Assembly (NCBI GenBank): GCA_029570205.1
Contig: JAKQSI010000057.1
Span: 1 to 43,973 of the forward strand
Source: Candidatus Omnitrophota bacterium
GTDB lineage: Bacteria > Hinthialibacterota > Hinthialibacteria > Hinthialibacterales > JAKPRU01
DNA length: 43,973 nt
Reading direction: 5' to 3'
In this document: piece after piece, positions 1-7,675 of the stretch
How positions within the stretch are numbered: position 1 is the stretch's first letter
Layout of the letters: each line of letters starts with the position of its first letter
The notes under the pieces: model-generated
The model's database searches: none
What the model was told of the DNA's origin: nothing
What the model saw: only the letters and a program-made list of their open reading frames with translations
Translations under genes and position numbers: made by a program

Positions 1-179
1 CCTGGCAGCCCACCAGTAGGCCAGGCGTCTCTGCCTGGCAGCCCACCAGTAGGCCAGGCGTCTCTGCCTGGCAGCCCACCAGTAGGCCAAGCGTCTCTGC
101 CTGGCAGCCCACCAGTAGGCCAGGCGTCTCTGCCTGCCCGCCCACCACCAGGCCAGGCGTCTCTGCCTGGCAGCCCACC
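1..179. repeat. Tandem array of a 33-bp hairpin repeat
   Basis: Five full 33-bp units start at 1, 34, 67, 100 and 133, followed by a partial unit at 166-179. The array probably continues left of the window. Each unit contains the 20-nt inverted repeat GCCAGGCGTCTCTGCCTGGC (7-bp stem, 6-nt loop GTCTCT), joined to the next by AGCCCACCAGTAG. Unit 3 has one stem substitution (CCAAGC) and unit 5 is more diverged (CCCGCCCACCACCAGG). Linkers are as conserved as the hairpins, so this is not a CRISPR array. It resembles REP/BIME-like intergenic repeats and shares its plan with the array at 43110-43720. Function is unknown. Confidence 0.9.
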
Positions 180-362
180 TAACTCACAAGATAGATAAAA
201 ACATTTAAGAAACGCTATCAACAAAACGGGGCGTTGTCAAGAAAAAACTGACTGTTGTGAAAGAATTTCTATCGGGAATCGTGCCGAGAATGCGCATTTC
301 AGCCCGAACGGTGGCATAATCCCTCTGATCTTACAAACGCTCGGTTTACAATTTTTCCAGTT

Positions 363-2831
363 ATGAAACCGCGAACGGTCAACCGACTGTCTTTGGTCCT
401 GCTTTTCGGCCCGATCTGCATTTTCTATTGGAGAATCATTTTCCTCTGGGAATTGCCGAATGGGGGTGATTTGCTGTCCCAATTCATCCCCTGGCGGATG
501 TTTGCGATCGTTTGCCTGAAAAACGGCCTTCTGCCGCTGTGGAATCCCTATACTTTCTGCGGAACGCCGTTTTGGGCGAATATCCAGACTTCGCTCCTTT
601 TCCCGTGGAATCTCCTTCATTTTGTGTTGGAAGTGCCGGTTTTCTTCGCGTATTGCCTTGTAATTCATCATCTCATCGCGGCCGGGGCGATGTTTGCATA
701 TTTCAAAAGCCGTTTCCATGACCCGATTCCCGCCCTGGTCGCGGGTACGATTTATGCCTGGGCGGGATTTTTCATGTTGCACGCGGATGATGGCCACTGG
801 ATTCATATTCAGGCGTATGCCTATATCCCGTTTTGTCTGCTTGCTCAGGATCGTTTGCGGGAAGGTTTTACCTGGCTTCGCCTGGCCGGCTTGGTTGTGC
901 CGCTGGTAATGATGATTCTCGCGGGACATACTCAACTGCCGCTTTATATCTTTTACCTGCTGATTTTTAGAGACTTATGGTATTTCTTTGCGCGGAAAGA
1001 ACATTTTCGAGTGAAGTCCCGCCAAATAGCCGTTACGCTTGGCGGGATTGCGTTTTCCCTGTTGATTTGCGCGGCTGTGCTGATTCCGCTTTTGGAACTT
1101 TCCGCCCACTCATCCACACGCGCGGGTGGCATGTCGTATGAATCGGCCACACATGACTCCCTCCCTCCGGTCCATATTGCTACTCTTCTTGCACCTTTCC
1201 TGTTCGGCGATCCGAATTACACCGAGCCTGAAAGGAACTTCTGGGAAACCACCATTGGGTATCATGAGATCTGCGGGTACGCGGGAGTGGCCTCGCTGGT
1301 ATTGGTGTTTCTGGCATTTGTTCCGGTAAGGAGAAAAAAAAGGGACGAATACGGACAAGCACAAACAAACACGGACAAGAAAATAACGGGAGATTCCCAC
1401 CCTCCCAGGGGCCTTCCCCCTCTCCCTCCGGAAGAGGGTTGGGGTGACGGAACCCTTGTGATCGAGCGCCGTTTTGCCCTGACACTCCTCGTCCTTTCTA
1501 TTATCCTCGCGCTTGGAAAACACACTCCTCTCTATCGCGTGGTCTATGAGATTTTGCCGGGATTTGCCTATTTTCGGGTTCCGGCGCGCTTTCTGCTTTT
1601 CTATGGATTCGCTGTTGCGATATTGGCGGGACTCGGGATGCAACGACTGCTGCTGGGTCCCTGGTGGAGCCGCAGGCTCGGGCTTTCGGTTATGCTTATG
1701 CTCGGTCTGGGACTGCTTCTGCTTGGCCTTACGGGACTGGCTTACGTAATCCAGGACGATATATGGAGTTATTTCCATTACCTTGAGGCCGAACGAAGCC
1801 GAGTCAGCCTGGACCTTCCTGTTGAAGCCCTCCAGGAAATCAGTGAGGATCTCCCGAAGAACCTCGCTGAGGGTCGGCTCCACTCATTCCTTAAGGGCAT
1901 GACCCTTGCGGTGGTCTGGTTCTGGTCGGCGTTGCTGGGCGTCGCAGCAATGCACCGCTGGGGCTTACGACGCTTCTGGCCGGCATTACTTGTGTGGGGA
2001 GTGGTCTTCGGCGACATGGTCTGGTTTGCGCACCGATTTATCCCGACATCGCCCTGGGAGCAATGGCGGGAGCATTACTATCCGAGAACCGACTTTCTCC
2101 ACCTCCTGCCGCAGAGCGAACTTTCTGCGTACCGGGTTTTGCTCACCGACGAGGTTATACTAGGCCCCACAGTCAAGGGCCACCTGGAATGCAGACCGAA
2201 CAGGTTGATGGTGCGGGGAATCAAGACTGTCCGGGGGTATGACCCGATTCAGCTGGCATCTTTCGCGGCGTTTATCAATGAAATGCAGGGCCGGGACCCC
2301 GCTTACAGGCAGGGCGGAATGCTCCATATCACCTTTCCGGCGCTGATTCGTCCCATTGCCTATCAACTGACCGCAGTCAAATACCTGATCACGACCATGG
2401 AGGTGCCAAGTACGTTTGAATTGATCTGGGAGGACCAGCTCAATCCGCTCCGCATGTACAAGAATCCCGATGCCAGGCCGGAGATGCAATTGTTTGAGGG
2501 AAGCGGCGGCACCATCCTGGTGAACCTCCAGCATCCTTCCCTGCTGGATACGAGCGTAAAGACCCCGCAAGATACCACGTTTTTCTGGTCGCAATGCTAC
2601 TATCCCGGATGGCATGTCTATGTGGATGGTGTGGAACAGCCTGTCAAGCCTTTCCTGAATGTTTTCATGCAGGTTCCTGTCCCCGAGGGGGATCACCGTG
2701 TGGTGTTCCAATTCAAACCGTTGACCGTATATTGGGGCATTACTATTTCTCTTATCACTCTCACCATTCTGACCATGCTCTGCCTGATCGAGTTTTGGAG
2801 AAGGAGCAGATTCCATGGGACTGATGGATGA
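363..2831 (+). CDS. YfhO-like polytopic membrane protein (putative GT-C type glycosyltransferase)
   Basis: The 822-residue product has about a dozen hydrophobic segments. Its N-terminal region, with GGDLLSQFIPWR and LPLWNPYTFCGTPFWAN, is typical of the bacterial YfhO family (Pfam Bacterial membrane protein YfhO), related to polyprenyl-linked sugar transferases that decorate envelope polymers. Family members have an N-terminal helix, a periplasmic loop with an early acidic residue, a multi-TM core and a C-terminal periplasmic beta domain; here the latter is seen around residues 730-790 (FFWSQCYYPGWHVYVDG). Residues about 323-367 are a hydrophilic insert unlike the rest of the protein and resemble translated intergenic repeat DNA (see separate entry). 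The ATG at 363 lacks a clear Shine-Dalgarno sequence. The next gene overlaps its 3' end by 17 nt. The family assignment is fairly sure; the substrate is unknown. Confidence 0.8.
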   Translation: MKPRTVNRLSLVLLFGPICIFYWRIIFLWELPNGGDLLSQFIPWRMFAIVCLKNGLLPLWNPYTFCGTPFWANIQTSLLFPWNLLHFVLEVPVFFAYCLVIHHLIAAGAMFAYFKSRFHDPIPALVAGTIYAWAGFFMLHADDGHWIHIQAYAYIPFCLLAQDRLREGFTWLRLAGLVVPLVMMILAGHTQLPLYIFYLLIFRDLWYFFARKEHFRVKSRQIAVTLGGIAFSLLICAAVLIPLLELSAHSSTRAGGMSYESATHDSLPPVHIATLLAPFLFGDPNYTEPERNFWETTIGYHEICGYAGVASLVLVFLAFVPVRRKKRDEYGQAQTNTDKKITGDSHPPRGLPPLPPEEGWGDGTLVIERRFALTLLVLSIILALGKHTPLYRVVYEILPGFAYFRVPARFLLFYGFAVAILAGLGMQRLLLGPWWSRRLGLSVMLMLGLGLLLLGLTGLAYVIQDDIWSYFHYLEAERSRVSLDLPVEALQEISEDLPKNLAEGRLHSFLKGMTLAVVWFWSALLGVAAMHRWGLRRFWPALLVWGVVFGDMVWFAHRFIPTSPWEQWREHYYPRTDFLHLLPQSELSAYRVLLTDEVILGPTVKGHLECRPNRLMVRGIKTVRGYDPIQLASFAAFINEMQGRDPAYRQGGMLHITFPALIRPIAYQLTAVKYLITTMEVPSTFELIWEDQLNPLRMYKNPDARPEMQLFEGSGGTILVNLQHPSLLDTSVKTPQDTTFFWSQCYYPGWHVYVDGVEQPVKPFLNVFMQVPVPEGDHRVVFQFKPLTVYWGITISLITLTILTMLCLIEFWRRSRFHGTDG
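1328..1462 (+). repeat. Intergenic-type repeat DNA carried in frame inside the YfhO-like gene
   Basis: This 135-bp stretch has two parts. At 1351-1379 the 9-mer ACGGACAAG occurs twice at a 20-bp period in an A/C-rich context. At about 1405-1455 lies a C-run/G-run segment, CCCTCTCCCTCC followed by GGAAGAGGGTTGGGGTGACGG, whose two halves can pair. A closely similar CTCCCTCC...GGAGGG(C/T)TGGGGTG segment lies between genes at 15054-15087. In translation it gives a charged, Pro/Gly-rich stretch (residues about 323-367) between membrane segments, so the reading frame is maintained. The interpretation as an inserted repeat is inference from this resemblance. Confidence 0.6.
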
Positions 2832-3264
2832 GTTTGCCGGGAACGAGGCGGACGGGCTCCTCGAATGGGCACAGGAGCTGGGTGTCAAGGTAGATATCCG
2901 ACAAATCGACCGGTATCCGACTTCCGCTTCCGTGCTATCCGAATATCAGCAGGATCCACCTGTCATAACTGTTTATCGGTATAAACCGTGGGAAGAATGG
3001 CTTCAGACAATCTGTGAGCAGAATCTCCGATTTTTCGCCCCATGGTACCTGATCCCCCTTGCCATGGAACTGTATCGTCATCTGGAAATCCATGATCTCT
3101 ATCGAGTCGAATTCCCGTGGTATGACCTTGTCGGCCGGCTTCAGTTCAAGTCATTGGACCGTCGCGCAGAGGTATTCACCCAGAGAATCTTGGACATCCC
3201 GCTGCCGCTGAATAAGTTTTGGGATGTGGTGCATGCTGCGTTACGGCCGGCGACAGGCGAATAG
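2815..3264 (+). CDS. Hypothetical protein, 149 aa, overlapping the YfhO-like gene
   Basis: I do not recognise the family. The start at 2815 has a good Shine-Dalgarno sequence (AAGGAG, 8-nt spacer) inside the 3' end of the YfhO-like gene; the reading frames overlap by 17 nt, which suggests translational coupling. A second ATG lies three codons downstream. The product is soluble, with no signal peptide or TM helix, acidic at the N terminus and rich in Trp/Tyr (PWEEWLQ, FFAPWYLIPLAMELYRHL, FPWYDL). No metal-binding HExxH or nucleotide-binding motif is visible. It converges on the ileS gene, whose stop lies 2 nt away. Its tight coupling suggests a role linked to the YfhO-like protein, but that is only inference. 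Confidence 0.7.
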   Translation: MGLMDEFAGNEADGLLEWAQELGVKVDIRQIDRYPTSASVLSEYQQDPPVITVYRYKPWEEWLQTICEQNLRFFAPWYLIPLAMELYRHLEIHDLYRVEFPWYDLVGRLQFKSLDRRAEVFTQRILDIPLPLNKFWDVVHAALRPATGE

Positions 3265-3266
3265 AA

Positions 3267-6200
3267 TTACGCCACCTTGACCAAGCCGACGAGGCCCGTG
3301 TCGTTGCCGACCTCGATGTCGCGCACAAAGCAGTCCTGTCCGGGCGCTTCTCGTGTCAATTCGACTGCCAGGGTTTCTGCGGCAATAAAGTCTTTGAACC
3401 GGTTCACAATATCGTCCATGATTTCTCCCCGGAATAAGTGCAGGCGGATTCGGTCGGAAACCTCCAGGCCGGCATCCTTGCGCATGATTTGCAGTTTGCG
3501 AACCAGCTCGCGGCAGCGCCCCTCCGCGATCAGTTCCGGCGTTAGAGTCAGATCCAGAACCACCGTCACGCCCTTTTCACTTGCGGCGGAGTACCCTTCC
3601 GTGCCTTCCATCGCGAGGCGGACATCATCCGGGGTGATCGCTACAAGGCCGCTCGGCAAATCGAGCAGAAATTCGTTCCCCATTGAGAGCGCATCGTAAG
3701 CGTCGTCCTGATTCACCTCTTCCCACGCTTTTCTGATCGCGCCGGCCTCCTTCCCAAGGCGTGATTTGAGGCTTTTCATGTCCAGCGCGACATGGCGTCG
3801 AATGTACGGCCCAGGATCGTCCAGAAATTGCGTCTCCTTAACATTAAGTTCTTCAACAATGTCCTGCTCGAACTGTCGGATGGTCTCCCGCAGCTCTTCG
3901 GGGACAACGAGCATGGCGCAGGCAAGCGGCTGCCTGACTTTCTGTCCGGCGGCATTTCGCGCTGCCAGCCCCACGCTGACCACCCGCTGAACCATCGCGA
4001 CACCTTCCTCCAGAGTTGTATGCACAAGTCCCGGGTCGCATACCGGATAGGGAGTATGGTGAATGCTCTCCGGAGCGGAGGGGTCCAAACTTCTTACCAG
4101 GTTCTGATAAATATGTTCCGAAATAAACGGCACAAACGGCGCCATCAGTCGGCAAACGGTGGTAAGAGTGTAGTAGAGAGTCTGGTATCCGGCGATCTTG
4201 TCCGGTCCCGTTTCTTCCTTCCAGAAGCGGCGACGATTGCGACGGACATACCAGTTGGAGAGATCCTCCCACAGATTCTCAATTGCAATGACCGCCTTGC
4301 GGACTTCGTAGTTCTCTACCGAGGCCCGAATGAGCGCATCGGCGGAATTGACTCGCGAGATCAGCCAACGATCCAGAAGACGGGTGTTTTCTTGAGGCAC
4401 ACGGTCGTAGACCAGGCCTGGCTTATCCTCCTGGGCATACAGCACAAAGAAGCTATAGACATTCCAAAACTGGAGGAATTTCCGTTTGATCTCTCGGCTG
4501 GGTCCGTACCCGAATCGCAGGGGTTCCGTTGTGGCCTGTCCCAGGTACATCCACCGGACCACATCCGGCCCCATTTTCTCGACAGCCTCATCGAACCAGA
4601 TTGCATTCCCCCAGGATTTGTGCATCTCCCGGCCATCCTCGGCCAGTACCTTTTCATGGGTCATCACACACTTGTACGGGGCCGTTTTCTCCAGAGCCAC
4701 CGACATGAACAAGAGTGAATAGAACCAGCAGCGCAGCTGCGCCCGCATCTCCAGAACCAGGTCCGCCGGAAACCAGTCTTTCCAGTATTCACGGTCCTCG
4801 AAATACTTCATGGTCGAAAACGGCACAATGCCCGCATCCAGCCAGCAGTCCCCCACATCGGTGATTCGCGTAACCGTCTCGCCGCATTTCTCGCAGCGGA
4901 TTTTCACTGCATCGATCCACGGACGGTGAAGTTCCGGAAGATCGAACGGCTCGGTGGCACGTTCGCGCAACTCTTCAAGCGACCCGATCACATTCAGATG
5001 CCCGCAGGCCTTGCAGGGATAAAACGGCAACGGCAATCCCCAATAGCGTTTCCGTGAGATACACCAGTCTCCCATGTTGACAAGCCAATCGTCCATGCGT
5101 TTCTGGACATGAGAGGGAACCCAGCGCACCTTTGAGTTTGCCTCGCGCATTTGCGGACGGATTTCCTCGCTGGAAATGAACCATTCATCGACCAGCCGGA
5201 AAATGAGTTCCTCGCCGCAACGCCAGCAGCTGGGGTAGCGGTGTGTATACGATTCGGTTTTGAACCGGACCCCTTTTCGCTTGAGGTCTGCAAAGATGGC
5301 CTGCTGCAAATCCTGCACTCGTTTGCCTGTGAATTCGCCGAATCCCTCCAGATACGTTCCGGTCTCGTCCACAGGTTGGATGATCGGCAGGTTCTCCACA
5401 CCGGAGAGTTCAAAGTCTTCTTGCCCGCAGCCCGGGGCAATGTGCACAATCCCGGTTCCTTCCTGGCTCCCCACCATGTCCCAGGCAATCACACGGTGAT
5501 CGATGTTCTTTGCAGCCTCCAGATCATCGAACGGCCCATCGTAATGCAATCCGAGCAGGTCCTTCCCGAAACACTTCCCCAGAACCCGGTAGTCCTTGCC
5601 CTCCGTTCCCACACGATGCACGGTCTCCGCCCCCACAATGAGGATATGTTCGCCTGCCTGAATTCGCAGATATTCCAGTTCAGGATGAACCGCCGCCGCC
5701 ACATTCGCCGGCAGGGTCCAGGGGGTTGTTGTCCACACAAGGAGGCTCTCTCCCGGTCGTTCCTTGATGGGAAACCGAACATAGACCGCCTTGTGAGTCA
5801 CCTCATAGTAGGTTTCCAGCATTTCGTGCTGAGAAAGGGAGGTTTCGCAGCGCGAACACCACGGCATGGCGCGATGCCCCAGGTACAGCCAACCCCGCTC
5901 ATGGCAGACCTTCAGAAAATACCAGATCGACTCAATGTTTGTATCGCTCATGGTGTAGTACGAGTTGGGCCAGTCCATCCACTGTCCCAGCGATATGGAC
6001 TGTTGAGTCTGGATTTGGCTGAACTTGTTGACCCGTTCCCGGCATTTCCGGCTGAACTTTTCCAGACCGTAGTTCTCAATTTCGCGCTTGGAGTTCAGAC
6101 CCAGGTCTTTCTCGACCTCCACCTCCACCCACAGCCCCTGGCAATCAAAGCCATTCTGGTAGCGCTGGTGGAAACCCCGCATCGCGTAATAACGCTGGTA

Positions 6201-6398
6201 GAGGTCTTTCAGGGTTCGCCCCCATCCGTGATGCACCCCCATGGGGTTATTGGCCGTAATCGGCCCATCCAGGAAAGAAAACCGTGGCCCGCTACCGTTC
6301 TTTTCCACCAGGGTCTGGAAACATTTGTGTTCATCCCAGAATGTCAGGATGTGTTTGTAGATAGCAATAAAATCCAGTTCTCCAACCGGATGAAACAT
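3267..6398 (-). CDS. ileS: Isoleucine--tRNA ligase, divergent subfamily
   Basis: The 1043-residue class Ia aminoacyl-tRNA synthetase activates isoleucine and charges tRNA-Ile in the cytoplasm. Visible parts are: the Rossmann start FLDGPITANNPMGVHHGWGR with the HIGH equivalent HHGW at residues 56-59; GFDCQGLWVEVEVEKDLG; the CP1 editing-domain motif GTGIVHIAPGCGQEDF; the KMSKS equivalent EMHKSWGN near residue 590; and a C-terminal anticodon-binding domain (KRKFLQFWNVYSFFVLYA, LWEDLSNWYVRRNRRRFW). Several CxxC pairs (CSRC, CWRC, CKAC, CEKC) could bind zinc. The length fits the long eukaryote-like IleRS group, and the PMGVHHxWGRTxKD variant belongs to a known divergent bacterial IleRS subfamily. 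The start is supported by GGAGAGG 5 nt upstream. I saw no T-box upstream. It could be the only IleRS or a second one; the window does not tell. Confidence 0.9.
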   Translation of the reverse strand: MFHPVGELDFIAIYKHILTFWDEHKCFQTLVEKNGSGPRFSFLDGPITANNPMGVHHGWGRTLKDLYQRYYAMRGFHQRYQNGFDCQGLWVEVEVEKDLGLNSKREIENYGLEKFSRKCRERVNKFSQIQTQQSISLGQWMDWPNSYYTMSDTNIESIWYFLKVCHERGWLYLGHRAMPWCSRCETSLSQHEMLETYYEVTHKAVYVRFPIKERPGESLLVWTTTPWTLPANVAAAVHPELEYLRIQAGEHILIVGAETVHRVGTEGKDYRVLGKCFGKDLLGLHYDGPFDDLEAAKNIDHRVIAWDMVGSQEGTGIVHIAPGCGQEDFELSGVENLPIIQPVDETGTYLEGFGEFTGKRVQDLQQAIFADLKRKGVRFKTESYTHRYPSCWRCGEELIFRLVDEWFISSEEIRPQMREANSKVRWVPSHVQKRMDDWLVNMGDWCISRKRYWGLPLPFYPCKACGHLNVIGSLEELRERATEPFDLPELHRPWIDAVKIRCEKCGETVTRITDVGDCWLDAGIVPFSTMKYFEDREYWKDWFPADLVLEMRAQLRCWFYSLLFMSVALEKTAPYKCVMTHEKVLAEDGREMHKSWGNAIWFDEAVEKMGPDVVRWMYLGQATTEPLRFGYGPSREIKRKFLQFWNVYSFFVLYAQEDKPGLVYDRVPQENTRLLDRWLISRVNSADALIRASVENYEVRKAVIAIENLWEDLSNWYVRRNRRRFWKEETGPDKIAGYQTLYYTLTTVCRLMAPFVPFISEHIYQNLVRSLDPSAPESIHHTPYPVCDPGLVHTTLEEGVAMVQRVVSVGLAARNAAGQKVRQPLACAMLVVPEELRETIRQFEQDIVEELNVKETQFLDDPGPYIRRHVALDMKSLKSRLGKEAGAIRKAWEEVNQDDAYDALSMGNEFLLDLPSGLVAITPDDVRLAMEGTEGYSAASEKGVTVVLDLTLTPELIAEGRCRELVRKLQIMRKDAGLEVSDRIRLHLFRGEIMDDIVNRFKDFIAAETLAVELTREAPGQDCFVRDIEVGNDTGLVGLVKVA

Positions 6399-6561
6399 GA
6401 TTCCTCTCCGTTTTCGATGAGTTGTCTAAGAATTCGCCGGCCGATTGATCCATGCAGGCTTCGGACGCCAAGTTGTTCAGATTACCACAGCTATCCCATG
6501 CATGGTATCCCGGTCTGTTGAAAAGGCTTTGATCGTATACCCTCCGCCTGCGTCGCTTTTC

Positions 6562-6589
6562 TTGACAAACAGGTTGCTCTTCGTAAATT
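6562..6589 (+). promoter_or_regulatory. Candidate sigma-70 promoter before the zinc-ribbon gene
   Basis: A perfect -35 box TTGACA (6562-6567) is followed after 16 nt by TAAATT (6584-6589), a moderate -10 match. It points toward the gene starting at 6699. The -10 overlaps a 17-bp palindrome. Prediction by eye only. Confidence 0.4.
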
Positions 6590-6604
6590 ATTGTGCAACA
6601 ATAA
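6588..6604. promoter_or_regulatory. Palindromic operator-like site
   Basis: TTATTGT-GCA-ACAATAA is a perfect 7-bp inverted repeat with a 3-nt centre. It overlaps the candidate -10 box and covers the expected transcription start, the usual position for a repressor operator. It lies in the divergent region between ileS (-) and the zinc-ribbon gene (+). The binding protein is unknown; a short RNA hairpin is the alternative reading. Confidence 0.4.
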
Positions 6605-6698
6605 GTTCTGTTCACTGTCCTGTTCGGAATTCTATTAAGCCGCTTGTCGTCTGCTCCTTGGGTTGCCGGGGAAACCGCTTCGCGAAAAGGGTGAGACC

Positions 6699-7151
6699 AT
6701 GTCACATAAGAGATGTCATTTATGCGGTCATGGATGCAATATGGATGATCTCGATGTGACATGCGAAACATGCCGGGATCGAGAGCTGGATGTTCTTCTG
6801 GCTACGTACGGTATGATTCACTGCTCCGGCTCGGATTTCTGCGCAGTAAGCCGAATATACAACGACCTGGACCCCGTGGGAGGCATCCGCGCCGATCCGG
6901 TCATGTTGCGGTCCTGGATCAACAGGGGATACCTGGAGCTGAATGCAATAGGATGTGTCGGTGTCCCCAAATGCCTGGCAACTTATCTGGAGGAGCACGG
7001 ATACAACATTACACGGGCTTTCAAAGCCACGCTTAACCGGGTCAAGTCCGAGACGCTCGAAAAGTATCGACGTGGCTTGGCAAAACCTGTTGAGGAGGTG
7101 GAGGCTAAGCCTCATCAGCGGATGGTATTCGCCGAGAAGATTCATGGGTAG
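6699..7151 (+). CDS. Zinc-ribbon hypothetical protein, 150 aa
   Basis: The start at 6699 is preferred over 6663 because AAGGGTGAG precedes it at proper spacing. The N terminus carries a treble-clef or zinc-ribbon-like CxxC pair, CHLCGHGC...CETCRDRE (residues about 5-27), which fits a structural zinc site. The middle part contains two more Cys (IGCVGVPKC) and the C terminus is Lys/Glu-rich and likely helical. There is no signal peptide or TM helix. I do not recognise a named family. It is followed after 43 nt by a PilZ-like gene and lies behind a candidate promoter with an operator-like palindrome, so the two may form a small transcription unit. A regulatory or adaptor role is a guess. Confidence 0.7.
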   Translation: MSHKRCHLCGHGCNMDDLDVTCETCRDRELDVLLATYGMIHCSGSDFCAVSRIYNDLDPVGGIRADPVMLRSWINRGYLELNAIGCVGVPKCLATYLEEHGYNITRAFKATLNRVKSETLEKYRRGLAKPVEEVEAKPHQRMVFAEKIHG

Positions 7152-7194
7152 TCCCGGTTTTCAGACCGCGCAGAGCGTGCAGAGGGAACCAGAA

Positions 7195-7572
7195 ATGATA
7201 ACGACCGGATATGAAGAAAAGCGCGAATTCACACGGGAAGATGTATCCATTCCTTTCATCTACAGCCTCGATAGAGGGAACAGCCTGTTGGAAGGTGAAT
7301 GGAAAGAGGCTGTCACACTCGATATCGGCCCGGTTCTCGTGGGAGGAATCGGATTCAACACCACGCGCGACGATTTTCGGGAGGGTCAAGCGGTTCGTGT
7401 AGCCTTATTCATGGACCTGAAAATCAAAGAAGTCTGGGAACGCGAACGGGAGAATTTCCCGATCATCTACGATGCCAAGGTCCTCCGGGTGACCAACAGG
7501 GGCGACCACAAACGCGTGGCGCTGGTTTTTGGGGGGATGATTTCTGGGGAGGAGGAGAAGGGAGAAGCATAA
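7195..7572 (+). CDS. PilZ-like domain protein, 125 aa
   Basis: The start at 7195 is chosen because GAGGGA lies just upstream and the protein then begins at the domain boundary (MITTGYEEKREFTRED). PilZ domains bind cyclic di-GMP through an N-terminal RxxxR and a D/NxSxxG motif. Here RxxxR is present (REFTR, residues 9-13), followed by the expected strand VSIPFIYSL, but the second motif reads DIGPVLVGG and lacks the Ser. The remaining pattern (GIGFNTTRDDFREGQAVRVALFM) follows the PilZ barrel. It may be a c-di-GMP-independent or degenerate PilZ protein. It is probably co-transcribed with the zinc-ribbon gene upstream and converges on mazG. The fold call is moderately sure; ligand binding is doubtful. 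Confidence 0.6.
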   Translation: MITTGYEEKREFTREDVSIPFIYSLDRGNSLLEGEWKEAVTLDIGPVLVGGIGFNTTRDDFREGQAVRVALFMDLKIKEVWERERENFPIIYDAKVLRVTNRGDHKRVALVFGGMISGEEEKGEA

Positions 7573-7593
7573 CCGGCAAGCCCCTCGCACGGA

Positions 7594-7613
7594 CTCTCTC
7601 CAGTGGGAGAGAG
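7594..7613. repeat. Hairpin between convergent PilZ-like and mazG genes
   Basis: CTCTCTCC-AGTG-GGAGAGAG forms a perfect 8-bp stem with a 4-nt loop, 21 nt after the PilZ-like stop and about 60 nt after the mazG stop. No U-run follows on either strand, so it is either a weak bidirectional terminator or a member of the CTCTCC/GGAGAG repeat type seen at 1405-1455 and 15056-15077. Confidence 0.5.
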
Positions 7614-7675
7614 AATATCTTGCCTATATCCGTACGCATGTTCCCACCCATTGGGACCATAGCGGGCAGATCCGA

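Noticed and set aside
5151-6521. 456-codon plus-strand frame opposite ileS
   Set aside because: Shadow of a conserved coding gene; no Shine-Dalgarno sequence and no recognisable domain.
6399-6660. T-box riboswitch upstream of ileS
   Set aside because: I looked for the conserved T-box sequence on the minus strand and did not find it.
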